Notes: a model not told the origin generated them from the sequence alone. DNA of 64,000 bases from [Flavobacterium] thermophilum (GCA_900450595.1 UGGS01000001.1:372001-436000), one strand, 5' to 3'; positions 49,642 to 59,097 are shown, counted from the stretch's first letter. Numbers and translations: made by a program.

Positions 49642-50028
49642 ATGAACATACGAGCAACTCGCGTTGGCGAGCAAATGAAAAAAGAGTTGAGCGACATTAT
49701 CGGCCGCAAGCTGAAAGACCCGCGCATCGGTTTCGTCACCGTCACCGATGTGCGCGTCACCGGCGATTTGCAGCAAGCGAAAGTGTACATTAGCGTCTTA
49801 GGCGATGACGAGCAGCGGGAGAACACGCTGAAAGCACTGGAAAAGGCGAAAGGATTCATCCGTTCGGAAATCGGGCAGCGCATTCGCCTGCGCAAAACGC
49901 CGGAAATTTTGTTTGAGATCGATGAAACGATGGAATACGGCAGCCGCATTGAGCGGCTGATCCGCGAAATTTCCGACGGCGACCGCCGCCGGCCGGAAGA
50001 GGCGGAGGATGGTCCAAACAATGGATAG
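49642..50028 (+). CDS. rbfA: Ribosome-binding factor A
   Basis: Cold-shock-type 30S maturation factor acting on the 5' end of 16S rRNA. It has 128 residues from ATG 49642, 7 bases after GAGGTG; ATG 49639 adds one Met. The KH-like fold shows [33 protein letters not shown] and [19 protein letters not shown]. The C-terminus is charged and variable. Confidence 0.96.
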   Translation: MNIRATRVGEQMKKELSDIIGRKLKDPRIGFVTVTDVRVTGDLQQAKVYISVLGDDEQRENTLKALEKAKGFIRSEIGQRIRLRKTPEILFEIDETMEYGSRIERLIREISDGDRRRPEEAEDGPNNG

Positions 50029-50083
50029 ACGAACCGTCTATCCATTTCCGTTGCGCGAGTATAGACAGGGAAAGGGTGCGCCG

Positions 50084-50992
50084 ATGGACGGGGTATTGCT
50101 GCTCAACAAACCAAAAGGAATAACGTCGCACGACTGTGTGGCAAAGGTGCGCCGCCTGCTTGGGGTAAAAAAAGTCGGCCATACCGGCACGCTCGATCCA
50201 AACGTGTCCGGCGTCCTGCCGCTTTGCCTTGGCAAAGCGACGCGCATTGCGGAATTTCTTACCGGAGCGACGAAAACGTACGAAGGGGAAGTGACGCTCG
50301 GTGCAGCGACGACGACCGAAGACGCCGACGGTGACGTCGTTGCCGTCCGGCCGGTCGAGCGGCCGATTGCGCGGGTGGAAATCGAAGCCGTTTTCCGCCG
50401 CCTTATCGGGGAAATCGAGCAAACGCCGCCCATGTATTCGGCGGTGAAAGTCGGCGGCAAAAAGCTGTATGAATATGCGCGCGCCGGCATCGAGGTGGAG
50501 CGCCCGACGCGGCGCGTGACGATTTACGAGCTCGAGCTGCTCGATGATCGCGAGCTGTTTGCCGGGGAGACGGTGTCATTTCGCTTCCGCGTCACATGCA
50601 GCAAAGGCACGTATGTCCGCACGCTCGCAGTGACGGTCGGCGAGCAGCTCGGCTATCCGGCTCATATGTCCGATCTCATCCGCACAGCGTCCGGCCCGTT
50701 TCGGCTTGAAGATTGTGTGACGCTTGAAGAAGTCGAGCGCCGGGCGGCCGACGGAACGGCCGCCGCCTTGCTCATTCCGATCGAGCAAGCGCTTTTTCAT
50801 TTGCCGAAATATGAAATCAATGATAAAGTAGCAGAGAAAGTAAAAAACGGGGCGCTGCTCCGGCTTCCCGCCTTTTTGCATGCGCTTGACGGGCCGGTCG
50901 TGCTCGTGACGCCCGAGCGGGAGGCGCTGGCCCTGTATGTAAAGCATCCGGCGCGCCCGGGCTTGATGAAACCGCTCAAAGTGTTTCGTTGA
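50084..50992 (+). CDS. truB: tRNA pseudouridine(55) synthase
   Basis: Makes pseudouridine 55 in the T loop of tRNAs. It has 302 residues from ATG 50084 after GGGAAAGGG; the frame runs 75 bases further up, overlapping rbfA. The catalytic D38 lies in GHTGTLDPNVSGVLPL. The motifs KTYEGEVTLG, PPMYSAVKVGGKKLYEYAR and CSKGTYVRTLA follow, with a PUA-like C-terminal domain. Confidence 0.96.
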   Translation: MDGVLLLNKPKGITSHDCVAKVRRLLGVKKVGHTGTLDPNVSGVLPLCLGKATRIAEFLTGATKTYEGEVTLGAATTTEDADGDVVAVRPVERPIARVEIEAVFRRLIGEIEQTPPMYSAVKVGGKKLYEYARAGIEVERPTRRVTIYELELLDDRELFAGETVSFRFRVTCSKGTYVRTLAVTVGEQLGYPAHMSDLIRTASGPFRLEDCVTLEEVERRAADGTAAALLIPIEQALFHLPKYEINDKVAEKVKNGALLRLPAFLHALDGPVVLVTPEREALALYVKHPARPGLMKPLKVFR

Positions 50993-51033
50993 CGCCGGGC
51001 GAAGCGCGGAAAAAAGTAAGGTGGGTTATGGAC

Positions 51034-52014
51034 ATGGAAACGATATTTCTTTCGCATCCGCATCGCTTTGAGCGCCAGGCGCTTCCCCCGACGGTGATGG
51101 CGCTCGGCTATTTTGACGGCATTCACCTTGGCCACCAAAAAGTGATCCGGACGGCGGTCGAGATTGCGAATGAACGCGGATACGAAAGCGCGGTGATGAC
51201 GTTTCATCCTCATCCGTCCGTCGTGCTTGGCAAACAACCTGAGCTTCGTCTCATTACCCCGCTTAACAAAAAAGAGCAGTTGGTTGCGGCGCTTGGCGTG
51301 AATCGACTGTATATCGTCGAATTTACACCGGCGTTCGCCAACCTGCCGCCGGAGCAGTTTGCCGATCAATATTTGGATGGGCTTCATGTCAAGCACGTCG
51401 TCGCCGGTTTTGATTTCACTTATGGCCGGTTCGGAAAAGGGACGATGGAGACGATGCCGCTTCATGCGCGTGGCCGCTTTGGGCAAACCGTTGTTCCAAA
51501 GCTGGCCGTCGACGGGGAAAAGGTGAGTTCGACAAGGGTGCGGAAGCTCATTGAAGAAGGGGCGGTCGATCAGCTCCCCCGCCTCCTCGGCCGTTTTTAT
51601 GACATCGAAGGGACGGTTGTCGCCGGGGAGCAGCGCGGGCGGACGATCGGGTTCCCGACGGCCAACATTGCGTTAAATGGCGACTACCTATTGCCGGCGG
51701 TCGGCGTTTACGCCGTCAAAGCGACCGTTGGCGGCCGGACGTACGAAGGGGTGGCGAACATCGGCTACAAACCGACGTTCCATGCGGCGCGCGAAGGGTT
51801 GCCGAGCGTGGAAGTGCATTTGTTTGCGTTCGCGCGCGACATTTACGGGGAAACGGTGACGGTTGAGTGGCACCGCCGCCTGCGGAGCGAGCGCAAGTTT
51901 GCCGGCGTCGCCGAGCTGGCGGCGCAAATTGCCCGCGACAAGGAAGAAGCAAAACAGTATTTCCGGCGTTTGGACGAAAAGACTTGCATTTTGCCGGAAA
52001 AAGAGGTATTCTAA
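51034..52014 (+). CDS. ribF: Bifunctional riboflavin kinase/FMN adenylyltransferase
   Basis: Converts riboflavin to FMN and then FAD. It has 326 residues from ATG 51034, 9 bases after TAAGGTGG; this start aligns with B. subtilis RibC. The N-terminal adenylyltransferase has ALGYFDGIHLGHQKVI (about 23-38) and FDFTYGRFGKGT. The C-terminal kinase has GRTIGFPTANI and GVYAVKATVGG, then SVEVHLFAF. It lies between truB and rpsO. Confidence 0.96.
   Translation: METIFLSHPHRFERQALPPTVMALGYFDGIHLGHQKVIRTAVEIANERGYESAVMTFHPHPSVVLGKQPELRLITPLNKKEQLVAALGVNRLYIVEFTPAFANLPPEQFADQYLDGLHVKHVVAGFDFTYGRFGKGTMETMPLHARGRFGQTVVPKLAVDGEKVSSTRVRKLIEEGAVDQLPRLLGRFYDIEGTVVAGEQRGRTIGFPTANIALNGDYLLPAVGVYAVKATVGGRTYEGVANIGYKPTFHAAREGLPSVEVHLFAFARDIYGETVTVEWHRRLRSERKFAGVAELAAQIARDKEEAKQYFRRLDEKTCILPEKEVF
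51984..52012 (+). promoter_or_regulatory. Possible promoter of rpsO
   Basis: TTGCAT (51984-51989), a 17-base spacer and TATTCT (52007-52012), inside the end of ribF. The match to consensus is moderate. Confidence 0.35.
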
Positions 52015-52030
52015 TCAGTGTATGCGAACC

Positions 52031-52095
52031 GTTGCTTGGCCAGGCGACTCACCGACGCCCGCTCGGCAACCGGGGATCGAAGACTAGGGAGGTGA
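52031..52095 (+). ncRNA. rpsO leader, probable S15 autoregulatory RNA
   Basis: GTTGC (52031-52035) pairs with GCAAC (52066-52070), enclosing GGCG (52043-52046) paired with CGCC (52056-52059). The ribosome site GGAGGTGA follows at 52088-52095. S15-binding leaders before rpsO have been described in Geobacillus; the exact fold here is read by eye. Confidence 0.6.
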
Positions 52096-52101
52096 ACCAT
52101 G

Positions 52102-52370
<269 letters not shown>

Positions 52371-52371
<1 letters not shown>

Positions 52372-52397
52372 AAAAGCGGGAGCATTCCCGCTTTTTT
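52371..52397 (+). terminator. Rho-independent terminator after rpsO
   Basis: AGCGGGA (52375-52381) and TCCCGCT (52386-52392) around GCAT, flanked by A and T runs. The A run begins at the last base of the rpsO stop. Confidence 0.9.
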
Positions 52398-52428
52398 GCT
52401 AGTTTATAGGCGCCGTTTGCGCGGCGAT

Positions 52429-52456
52429 GATACAATAGCGCCAATTCGTCTATACT
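52429..52456 (+). promoter_or_regulatory. Weak candidate promoter of pnp
   Basis: GATACA (52429-52434), a 16-base spacer and TATACT (52451-52456). The -10 is good and the -35 poor. About 50 bases remain to the pnp start. Confidence 0.3.
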
Positions 52457-52507
52457 AATCATCAGCAGATCCCTTATTTTTGTACATAGAGAGGAGTACT
52501 CGTCTGT

Positions 52508-54667
52508 ATGGAACAAGAGAAACGCGTGTTTTCCATCGATGTGGCTGGACGCCCGCTCGTCATTGAAACTGGCGAACTGGCAAAACAGGCGAACGGGGCG
52601 GCGCTCGTCCGCTACGGTGATACGGTGGTGCTGAGCACGGCTACCGCATCGCGGGAAGCGAAAAATGTGGACTTTTTCCCGCTGACGGTCAACTACGAGG
52701 AGCGGCTGTACGCGGTCGGGAAAATTCCGGGCGGGTTTATTAAACGGGAAGGCCGCCCAAGCGAGAAAGCGATTTTGGCGAGCCGGCTCATCGACCGGCC
52801 GATCCGCCCGTTGTTTGCCGAAGGATTCCGCAACGAAGTGCAAGTCGTATCGATGGTCATGAGCGTCGACCAAGACTGCTCCCCGGAAGTGGCGGCGTTG
52901 ATCGGTGCGTCTACGGCGTTGACGATTTCCGACATTCCGTTTGAAGGACCGATCGCCGGTGTCATCGTCGGCCGCGTCGATGGCCAGTTTGTCATCAATC
53001 CGACGGTCGAGCAGATGGAAAAAAGCGATCTGCATCTTGTCGTCGCTGGGACGAAAGATGCCATCAACATGGTCGAAGCCGGCGCGGATGAAGTGCCGGA
53101 AGAAGTGATGCTCGAAGCGATCATGTTCGGCCACGAAGAAGTCAAGCGGCTCATTGCTTTCCAAGAGGAAATTGCCGCCCAGGTCGGCAAAGAAAAAATG
53201 GAAGTCGTCTTGTATGAACCCGATCCTGAGTTGGAGGCGGAAATCCGCCAACTTGCGGAAGCAGATATTAAGCGGGCGGTGCAAGTGCCGGAAAAACTGG
53301 CGCGCGATGCTGCCATCGAGGATGTAAAAGCGGGCGTCATCGCCAAGTACGAAGCGGAAGAGGCGGATGAAGAGAAGCTGAAGCAAGTGCAGGAAATTTT
53401 GCACAAGCTTGTGAAAGAAGAAGTGCGCCGTTTGATTACAGTTGAGAAAATCCGTCCGGACGGGCGCAAAGTCGATGAAATCCGCCCGCTGTCGTCGGCG
53501 GTCGGCGTCTTGCCGCGCACGCACGGGTCGGGCTTGTTTACGCGCGGCCAAACGCAAGTGTTGAGCGTTTGTACGCTCGGGGCGCTCGGCGATGTACAAA
53601 TTTTGGACGGGCTTGATTTGGAAGAATCGAAACGGTTCATGCATCATTACAACTTCCCGCCGTTTTCCGTCGGCGAAACCGGGCCGATGCGCGGGCCGGG
53701 GCGGCGCGAAATCGGACACGGCGCGCTTGGGGAGCGGGCGTTGGAGCCGGTCGTGCCGTCGGAGCGCGAGTTTCCGTACACGATCCGCCTCGTTTCGGAA
53801 GTGCTCGAGTCAAACGGATCGACATCGCAGGCGAGCATTTGCGCGAGCACACTGGCGATGATGGATGCCGGGGTGCCGATTAAAGCGCCGGTCGCCGGCA
53901 TTGCCATGGGGCTGGTGAAACAAGACGATCATTACACAATTTTGACCGACATTCAAGGCATTGAAGACCATCTCGGCGATATGGACTTCAAAGTCGCCGG
54001 CACGAGAAAAGGCGTCACCGCCCTGCAAATGGACATTAAAATTAAAGGGCTGACGCGCGACATTTTGGAAGAGGCGCTCATGCAGGCGCGCAAAGGGCGC
54101 TTGGAAATTTTGGACCATATGATGCAAACGCTCAGCGAGCCGCGCAAAGAGCTGTCCAAATATGCGCCGAAAATTTTGATCATGCACATCAATCCGGATA
54201 AAATCCGCGAGGTCATTGGGCCGAGCGGCAAACAAATCAATAAAATCATCGATGAAACCGGCGTGAAAATCGATATCGAGCAAGACGGCACGATTTTCAT
54301 CTCCTCTGTCGATGAAGCGGCCAACCAAAAAGCAAAGCAAATCATCGAAGACATCGTCCGCGAAGTCGAAGTGGGGAAAGTGTATTTAGGCAAGGTGAAA
54401 CGGATCGAAAAATTCGGCGCGTTCGTCGAGCTGTTCAACGGCAAGGACGGGCTCGTCCACATTTCCGAGCTGGCCGAGGAGCGGGTCGGCAAAGTGGAAG
54501 ACGTCGTGTCGATCGGCGATGAAATTTTGGTGAAGGTGACCGAAATCGATAAACAAGGGCGCGTCAACTTGTCGCGCAAAGCGGTGTTGCGCGAGCAGCG
54601 CGGCATTGCCGAGCCGCCGCGGGAAAAACGCGGAAGACGGCCGGAGCGCCAACGCATGAAGCCTTAG
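52508..54667 (+). CDS. pnp: Polynucleotide phosphorylase
   Basis: Trimeric 3'-5' phosphorolytic exoribonuclease of mRNA turnover. It has 719 residues. Two RNase PH-like domains (about 1-140 and 310-545) flank a helical region. [37 protein letters not shown] and [14 protein letters not shown] are active-site segments. A KH domain ([20 protein letters not shown]) and an S1 domain ([19 protein letters not shown]) follow. It starts at ATG 52508 after GAGAGGAG. Confidence 0.98.
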   Translation: MEQEKRVFSIDVAGRPLVIETGELAKQANGAALVRYGDTVVLSTATASREAKNVDFFPLTVNYEERLYAVGKIPGGFIKREGRPSEKAILASRLIDRPIRPLFAEGFRNEVQVVSMVMSVDQDCSPEVAALIGASTALTISDIPFEGPIAGVIVGRVDGQFVINPTVEQMEKSDLHLVVAGTKDAINMVEAGADEVPEEVMLEAIMFGHEEVKRLIAFQEEIAAQVGKEKMEVVLYEPDPELEAEIRQLAEADIKRAVQVPEKLARDAAIEDVKAGVIAKYEAEEADEEKLKQVQEILHKLVKEEVRRLITVEKIRPDGRKVDEIRPLSSAVGVLPRTHGSGLFTRGQTQVLSVCTLGALGDVQILDGLDLEESKRFMHHYNFPPFSVGETGPMRGPGRREIGHGALGERALEPVVPSEREFPYTIRLVSEVLESNGSTSQASICASTLAMMDAGVPIKAPVAGIAMGLVKQDDHYTILTDIQGIEDHLGDMDFKVAGTRKGVTALQMDIKIKGLTRDILEEALMQARKGRLEILDHMMQTLSEPRKELSKYAPKILIMHINPDKIREVIGPSGKQINKIIDETGVKIDIEQDGTIFISSVDEAANQKAKQIIEDIVREVEVGKVYLGKVKRIEKFGAFVELFNGKDGLVHISELAEERVGKVEDVVSIGDEILVKVTEIDKQGRVNLSRKAVLREQRGIAEPPREKRGRRPERQRMKP

Positions 54668-54691
54668 GAATTTGTTTCTTAAGGCTCTTTT
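54660..54691 (+). terminator. Terminator overlapping the pnp stop codon
   Basis: AGCCTTAGGAA (54660-54670) pairs with TTCTTAAGGCT (54676-54686; one G-T) around 5 bases. CTTTT follows, a short T tract. The pnp stop TAG (54665-54667) lies in the left arm. Confidence 0.7.
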
Positions 54692-54755
54692 GCTATGTTC
54701 TAACTTGTCTCCCGTAGACATATGGTTGTAGTAGTGAAAAAGGAGGGGGACAAGG

Positions 54756-55739
54756 GTGAACAACGGCTATGCCCGATACATGGCGCTAGCGGTCATGTTT
54801 CTCATCGCTTGGATGGCGGTTCAGTGGCCTCCGGTCGGCGGCTACATCGAGAGCTGGCGCCCGGCGGAAATGACCGCCATGAAAGAACGCGACAAACTGT
54901 ACGAGACGATTGTCAAGCAGGCGAAGCAATACGAAATTCCCGCCCAGGATGCGGTCATTGATAAAGTGTGGAAGGCGACGCCGGGGTACAACGGGCTCGC
55001 TGTCGATATTGACGCCTCTTATGAAAACATGAAGAAAACGGGAACGTTCGATGAACGAAAACTCGTGTTCCGCCAAGTGCCGCCGCGCGTTCATTTGGAT
55101 GACTTGCCGCCGGCGCCGATCTATCGCGGCCACCCCGACAAACCGATGGTCTCGCTGCTCATCAACGTGGCCTGGGGGGAAGAATACATCCCCGATATGC
55201 TTGAGACGTTGAAAAAACACGGGGTGAAGGCGACGTTCTTTTTGGAAGGGCGATGGGTAAAAAACCATCCGGAGATGGCAAAAATGATAGCAGATGCCGG
55301 CCATGAAATCGGCAACCATTCCTACAGCCATCCGGATATGAAAACGCTCAGCAGCGAAGCGGTCCGCCGCGAACTGGAAAAGACGAATGAAGTCATTGAA
55401 GCGGCGACGTCGGTCAAATGCAAATGGTTTGCCCCGCCGAGCGGCAGCTACCGTGATGACGTCGTCAACATCGCCGCCGAGCTCGGCATGAAGACGATCA
55501 TGTGGAGCGTTGATACAATTGATTGGCAAAAACCGTCGCCATCTGCTATAGTGAAACGGGTAACATCAAAAATCCATCCCGGCGCCATGATTTTGATGCA
55601 TCCGACGATGCCGACGGCGGCCGCACTCGATGAGCTGATCGCCTCGATCAAGCGGAAAGGCTATGCCATCGGCAGCCTGACAGCCTTATTCGACGAGAAA
55701 AGACTGGCCAAAAAACAGGAGGAACATGGAGTTGATTAA
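54756..55739 (+). CDS. ylxY: YlxY, polysaccharide deacetylase-like protein, probably inactive
   Basis: NodB-fold protein of the PdaA/PgdA kind, probably secreted or membrane-anchored through an N-terminal hydrophobic helix (about 8-25). It has 327 residues from GTG 54756 after AAAAGGAGGGGG. The zinc pair H188 and H192 (HSYSH) is kept. The usual FDDG catalytic strand reads LLINVAWGEEY, with Asn 137 in place of the base Asp. The YRPPYG-type motif reads PPSGSYRDD. Catalysis by the standard mechanism is unlikely. It overlaps mlpA by 14 bases. Confidence 0.88.
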   Translation: MNNGYARYMALAVMFLIAWMAVQWPPVGGYIESWRPAEMTAMKERDKLYETIVKQAKQYEIPAQDAVIDKVWKATPGYNGLAVDIDASYENMKKTGTFDERKLVFRQVPPRVHLDDLPPAPIYRGHPDKPMVSLLINVAWGEEYIPDMLETLKKHGVKATFFLEGRWVKNHPEMAKMIADAGHEIGNHSYSHPDMKTLSSEAVRRELEKTNEVIEAATSVKCKWFAPPSGSYRDDVVNIAAELGMKTIMWSVDTIDWQKPSPSAIVKRVTSKIHPGAMILMHPTMPTAAALDELIASIKRKGYAIGSLTALFDEKRLAKKQEEHGVD

Positions 55740-56973
55740 CAAGTACACGTGCAAAAACGGCGTGCGAATCGTGCTGGAGCAAATTCCGACTGTAAGGTCG
55801 GTGGCCATCGGCGTATGGATCGGCACAGGTTCGCGCAATGAGACGGAACAAAACAACGGCATTTCCCACTTTTTAGAGCACATGTTTTTTAAAGGGACGG
55901 CGACGCGCACGGCCCGGGACATCGCCGAAGCGTTTGACAGCATCGGCGGGCAAGTGAACGCCTTTACGTCGAAAGAGTATACGTGCTATTACGCCAAAGT
56001 GTTGGACGAACATGCACCGCTCGCGTTGGAAATGCTTGCCGATATGTTTTTCCACTCGACGTTCGTTGAGGACGAGCTGCAAAAAGAGCGGAACGTGGTG
56101 CTTGAGGAAATCAAAATGTACGAAGACACGCCGGATGACATCGTCCACGATTTGCTCGGCAAGGCATGCTATGCGGGTCATCCGCTCGGCTACCCGATTT
56201 TAGGCACGGAAGAGACGTTGCGCACGTTTACGGGGGACACGTTGCGCCAATATATGGCCGACTACTATACTCCGGATCGCGTTGTCGTTTCCGTTGCCGG
56301 CAATGTCGATGAGCGGTTTATCACTGAAGTCGAACGTTATTTCGGCTCGTTCACTGCGTCCCGCAAGCCCGCTCCGTCAGGGACGCCGACGTTTGCGCCG
56401 CAAAAGCTCGCGCGCAAAAAAGACACGGAGCAGGCGCACGTATGCATCGGGTTCAACGGCCTGCCGGTCGGCCACCCGGATGCGTATCCGCTTCTGATCC
56501 TCAACAATATTTTAGGCGGCAGCATGAGCAGCCGGCTGTTTCAAGAAGTGCGCGAACAGCGCGGATTGGCGTATTCGGTGTTCTCGTACCATTCCGCCTA
56601 CCAAGACAGCGGCTTGCTCGCCATTTACGCCGGCACGGGGAGCAGCCAGCTTGACGTTTTGTTTGAAACGATCCAACGGACGCTGCGCCAGTTGAAAGAA
56701 GACGGTATTACGGAAAAAGAGCTGCATAACAGCAAAGAACAGATGAAAGGAAGCTTGATGCTTGGGCTTGAAAGCACGAACAGCCGCATGAGCCGCAACG
56801 GCAAAAACGAACTTCTTCTCGGCCGCCATCGGTCGCTTGACGAGATTATCGAGGAAATTGAAAGCGTCACGGTGGAAAAAGTGAATGAGCTGGCGCGCAC
56901 CGTTTTTACCGATGATTACGCGCTCGCCTTAATCAGCCCGGATGGCGTGCTGCCGCGCCCGCTTCGATCGTAG
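55726..56973 (+). CDS. mlpA: M16 zinc metallopeptidase MlpA (YmxG)
   Basis: Pitrilysin/processing-peptidase family protein; in B. subtilis it affects extracellular protease expression. It has 415 residues. The inverted zinc motif HFLEH is at H48-H52, with the downstream ligand Glu in LQKERNVVLEEIKMYEDTPDD. The second, inactive half carries QEVREQRGLAYSVFSYHSAYQDSG. ATG 55726 has GGAGGA upstream, inside the ylxY end. A bidirectional terminator follows. Confidence 0.95.
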   Translation: MELINKYTCKNGVRIVLEQIPTVRSVAIGVWIGTGSRNETEQNNGISHFLEHMFFKGTATRTARDIAEAFDSIGGQVNAFTSKEYTCYYAKVLDEHAPLALEMLADMFFHSTFVEDELQKERNVVLEEIKMYEDTPDDIVHDLLGKACYAGHPLGYPILGTEETLRTFTGDTLRQYMADYYTPDRVVVSVAGNVDERFITEVERYFGSFTASRKPAPSGTPTFAPQKLARKKDTEQAHVCIGFNGLPVGHPDAYPLLILNNILGGSMSSRLFQEVREQRGLAYSVFSYHSAYQDSGLLAIYAGTGSSQLDVLFETIQRTLRQLKEDGITEKELHNSKEQMKGSLMLGLESTNSRMSRNGKNELLLGRHRSLDEIIEEIESVTVEKVNELARTVFTDDYALALISPDGVLPRPLRS

Positions 56974-56988
56974 CCGCCTATCGGGCAT

Positions 56989-57029
56989 AAAAAAAGCTAA
57001 CGACCCGTTGTGAGGTTGTTAGCTTTTTT
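56989..57029. terminator. Bidirectional terminator between mlpA and ymxH
   Basis: GCTAACGAC (56996-57004) and GTTGTTAGC (57015-57023) form a stem (one mismatch or wobble), with an A run before and a T run after it. It serves mlpA from the left and ymxH from the right. Confidence 0.9.
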
Positions 57030-57044
57030 CGTTTGGCGCGCCCG

Positions 57045-57287
57045 TCATTCTTGTTCCGGAGCGTCGATCATCACCATATCGGCGCCGATTTTGCGAATAT
57101 ACTTCCACGGCACGCGAATTTCCTGCCCGTCTTTGCGAAACCCGAACCATTTTCCAGTCGGGATGAGCAACGCTTCGATTTGCCCTGTTTGCTCGTTGAT
57201 TTCCAAATCCGTTTGCCCAAGCACCCCAAGCCGCTCCGCCCGCCGCACATCGACGATTTCTTTGCCGCTTAATTCACTCAGCCTCAC
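57045..57287 (-). CDS. ymxH: YmxH, YlmC/YmxH-family PRC-barrel protein
   Basis: The only gene on the minus strand. It has 80 residues from a GTG at 57287 down, preceded by GGAAGGGGGA. MRLSELSGKEIVDVRRAERLG is the typical start of PRC-barrel proteins, and GKWFGFRKDGQEIRVPWKYIRKIG gives the second half. The family is found in spore formers and often called a sporulation protein; its biochemical role is unknown. It lies between mlpA and dpaA, as in B. subtilis. Confidence 0.93.
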   Translation of the reverse strand: MRLSELSGKEIVDVRRAERLGVLGQTDLEINEQTGQIEALLIPTGKWFGFRKDGQEIRVPWKYIRKIGADMVMIDAPEQE

Positions 57288-57338
57288 GCTGATTCCCCCT
57301 TCCCCCTTCCCTCTTCCCTACTTCTATTGTAAGAAACG

Positions 57339-57362
57339 GGCGGGCAAAAAATGCCGCCCGCC
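57339..57362. repeat. GC-rich inverted repeat in the ymxH-dpaA gap
   Basis: GGCGGGC (57339-57345) and GCCCGCC (57356-57362) can pair around a 10-base loop in this 182-base divergent gap. No T tract follows on either strand, so it is not a clear terminator. It may be part of the control region. Confidence 0.4.
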
Positions 57363-57391
57363 AATGGCCTATTTTTCCGCCAAGAGCATTC

Positions 57392-57419
57392 ACCTATATT
57401 TTTCTTCCAACATAAGATG
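57392..57419 (+). promoter_or_regulatory. Candidate SigK promoter of dpaAB
   Basis: AC at 57392-57393, a 17-base spacer and CATAAGATG (57411-57419), against the SigK -10 consensus CATAnnnTA (one mismatch). The position is about 50 bases before dpaA. SigK control of spoVF is established in B. subtilis. Confidence 0.5.
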
Positions 57420-57469
57420 GGAAAAGAAACGGAGCAGTTTGCCAGTAAAGAAGGTGACGAGGACATATG

Positions 57470-58372
57470 ATGTTGACAGGAATGCATGTCGCCATCATCG
57501 GCGGCGATGCGCGGCAACTTGAAGTGATTCGCAAGCTTGTTGAACTGGACGCCAAATTGTCGCTTGTCGGCTTTGACCAGCTCGCCCACCATTTTACCGG
57601 GGCGACGAAGATGTCGATCGAGGAGGTCGATTTTGCCGACCTGGATGCGATCATTTTGCCGGTTCACGGCACGACATTGGATGGCAAGGTCAACAGCGTG
57701 TTTTCCCACGAGCCGATTCCGTTCACGGAAGAGATGGTGCAAAAAACAGCCAAGCGGTGCACCGTTTATTCCGGCATCAGCAACTCGTATTTAGACGAAC
57801 TGATGAAAAAGACCGGGCGCAAATACATCCAGCTGTTTGAGCGCGATGATGTCGCCATTTACAACTCGATCCCGACCGCTGAAGGAACGGTGATGATGGT
57901 GATCCAGCACACCGATTTTACGATTCACGGTTCCCGCATCGCCGTTTTAGGATTGGGGCGCGTCGGCATGACCGTCGCCCGGACATTTGCCGCTTTGGGG
58001 GCAAAAGTGAAAGTCGGGGCGCGCCGGTCGGAACATTTGGCCCGCATTACGGAAATGGGGCTTGAACCGTTTCATTTGAATGATTTGGAAAAAGAAGTGC
58101 GCGATATCGACGTTTGTGTTAACACCGTCCCCCATTTGATTGTAACGGCGAGCGTCATCGCGAAAATGCCGGCCCATACGCTGATCATCGATTTGGCGTC
58201 AAAGCCGGGCGGCACCGATTTCCGCTATGCTGAAAAGCGCGGAGTGAAAGCCATCTTGGCGCCTGGGCTGCCGGGGGTCGTCGCGCCGAAAACGGCCGGA
58301 CAAATTATCGCCAACGTCTTGGCGCAGCTTTTGTATCAAGATTTACAGAAACGGGAGGAGAATAAACAATGA
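57470..58372 (+). CDS. dpaA: Dipicolinate synthase subunit A (SpoVFA)
   Basis: With DpaB, converts the DapA product to dipicolinic acid in the mother cell, for the spore core. It has 300 residues from ATG 57470, giving the MLTG start of B. subtilis; ATG 57467 is adjacent. The N-terminal VAIIGGDARQLEVIRKL and the Rossmann core VLGLGRVGMTVARTFAALGA (about 156-175) suggest NAD(P)H binding. LAPGLPGVVAPKTAG is near the end. It overlaps dpaB by 4 bases. Confidence 0.96.
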   Translation: MLTGMHVAIIGGDARQLEVIRKLVELDAKLSLVGFDQLAHHFTGATKMSIEEVDFADLDAIILPVHGTTLDGKVNSVFSHEPIPFTEEMVQKTAKRCTVYSGISNSYLDELMKKTGRKYIQLFERDDVAIYNSIPTAEGTVMMVIQHTDFTIHGSRIAVLGLGRVGMTVARTFAALGAKVKVGARRSEHLARITEMGLEPFHLNDLEKEVRDIDVCVNTVPHLIVTASVIAKMPAHTLIIDLASKPGGTDFRYAEKRGVKAILAPGLPGVVAPKTAGQIIANVLAQLLYQDLQKREENKQ

Positions 58373-58977
58373 GCGAAAAAAGCCTGAAGGGGAAGCGGAT
58401 CGGCTTCGGCCTGACTGGATCGCACTGCACGTATGACGCTGTGTTCCCGGAAATTGAAAAACTCGTGAATGAAGGGGCGGAGGTGCTGCCAATCGTCACG
58501 TATACGGTGAAGACGACGAACACCCGGTTTGGCGAAGGGGAAGAGTGGGTGAAAAAACTCGAGCAATTGACCGGGAACGAGGTGATTGACACGATCGTCA
58601 AGGCTGAACCGCTCGGGCCGAAAATCCCGCTCGACTGCATGGTCATCGCGCCGCTGACCGGCAACTCGATGAGCAAGCTGGCAAACGCCATGACCGATTC
58701 ACCGGTGTTGATGGCCGCCAAGGCGACGATGCGCAACCACCGCCCGGTCGTGCTCGGCATTTCCACGAATGACGCCCTCGGCTTAAACGGCGTCAATTTG
58801 ATGCGGCTGATGGCGGCGAAAAACATTTACTTCATCCCGTTTGGCCAAGATGCTCCGCACGCCAAACCGAACTCGATGGTGGCGCGCATGACGCTCCTGC
58901 GTGACACTGTGCTTGCCGCCTTGGAAGGAAAGCAGCTGCAGCCAGTTGTGATCGAACGGTTCCGTTACAACGACTAA
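58369..58977 (+). CDS. dpaB: Dipicolinate synthase subunit B (SpoVFB)
   Basis: Flavoprotein-fold partner of DpaA. It has 202 residues, against 200 in B. subtilis. The N-terminal KRIGFGLTGSHCTYD and the middle MVIAPLTGNSMSKLANAMTDSPVLMAAKATMRN match the flavin-binding HFCD family. ATG 58369 overlaps the dpaA stop (ATGA), so the two subunits are probably translated together. asd follows after a 120-base gap with its own promoter candidate. Confidence 0.95.
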   Translation: MSEKSLKGKRIGFGLTGSHCTYDAVFPEIEKLVNEGAEVLPIVTYTVKTTNTRFGEGEEWVKKLEQLTGNEVIDTIVKAEPLGPKIPLDCMVIAPLTGNSMSKLANAMTDSPVLMAAKATMRNHRPVVLGISTNDALGLNGVNLMRLMAAKNIYFIPFGQDAPHAKPNSMVARMTLLRDTVLAALEGKQLQPVVIERFRYND

Positions 58978-59035
58978 CGGAGGGTGTGGAAAATCGACGC
59001 CGGGCAGAAAAATTTTCTCTCGTCCGCAGCGGAAT

Positions 59036-59045
59036 GTGATAAAAT
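59036..59045 (+). promoter_or_regulatory. Weak -10-like element before asd
   Basis: TGATAAAAT at 59037-59045 resembles a SigA -10. No convincing -35 lies 17 bases upstream. A vegetative start before asd would free lysine synthesis from the sporulation promoter of dpaAB. Confidence 0.3.
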
Positions 59046-59097
59046 AAAGACTATGAATTCACCTCTTTAGAGTGACGATGTGGAAGGAGAATGGCTG

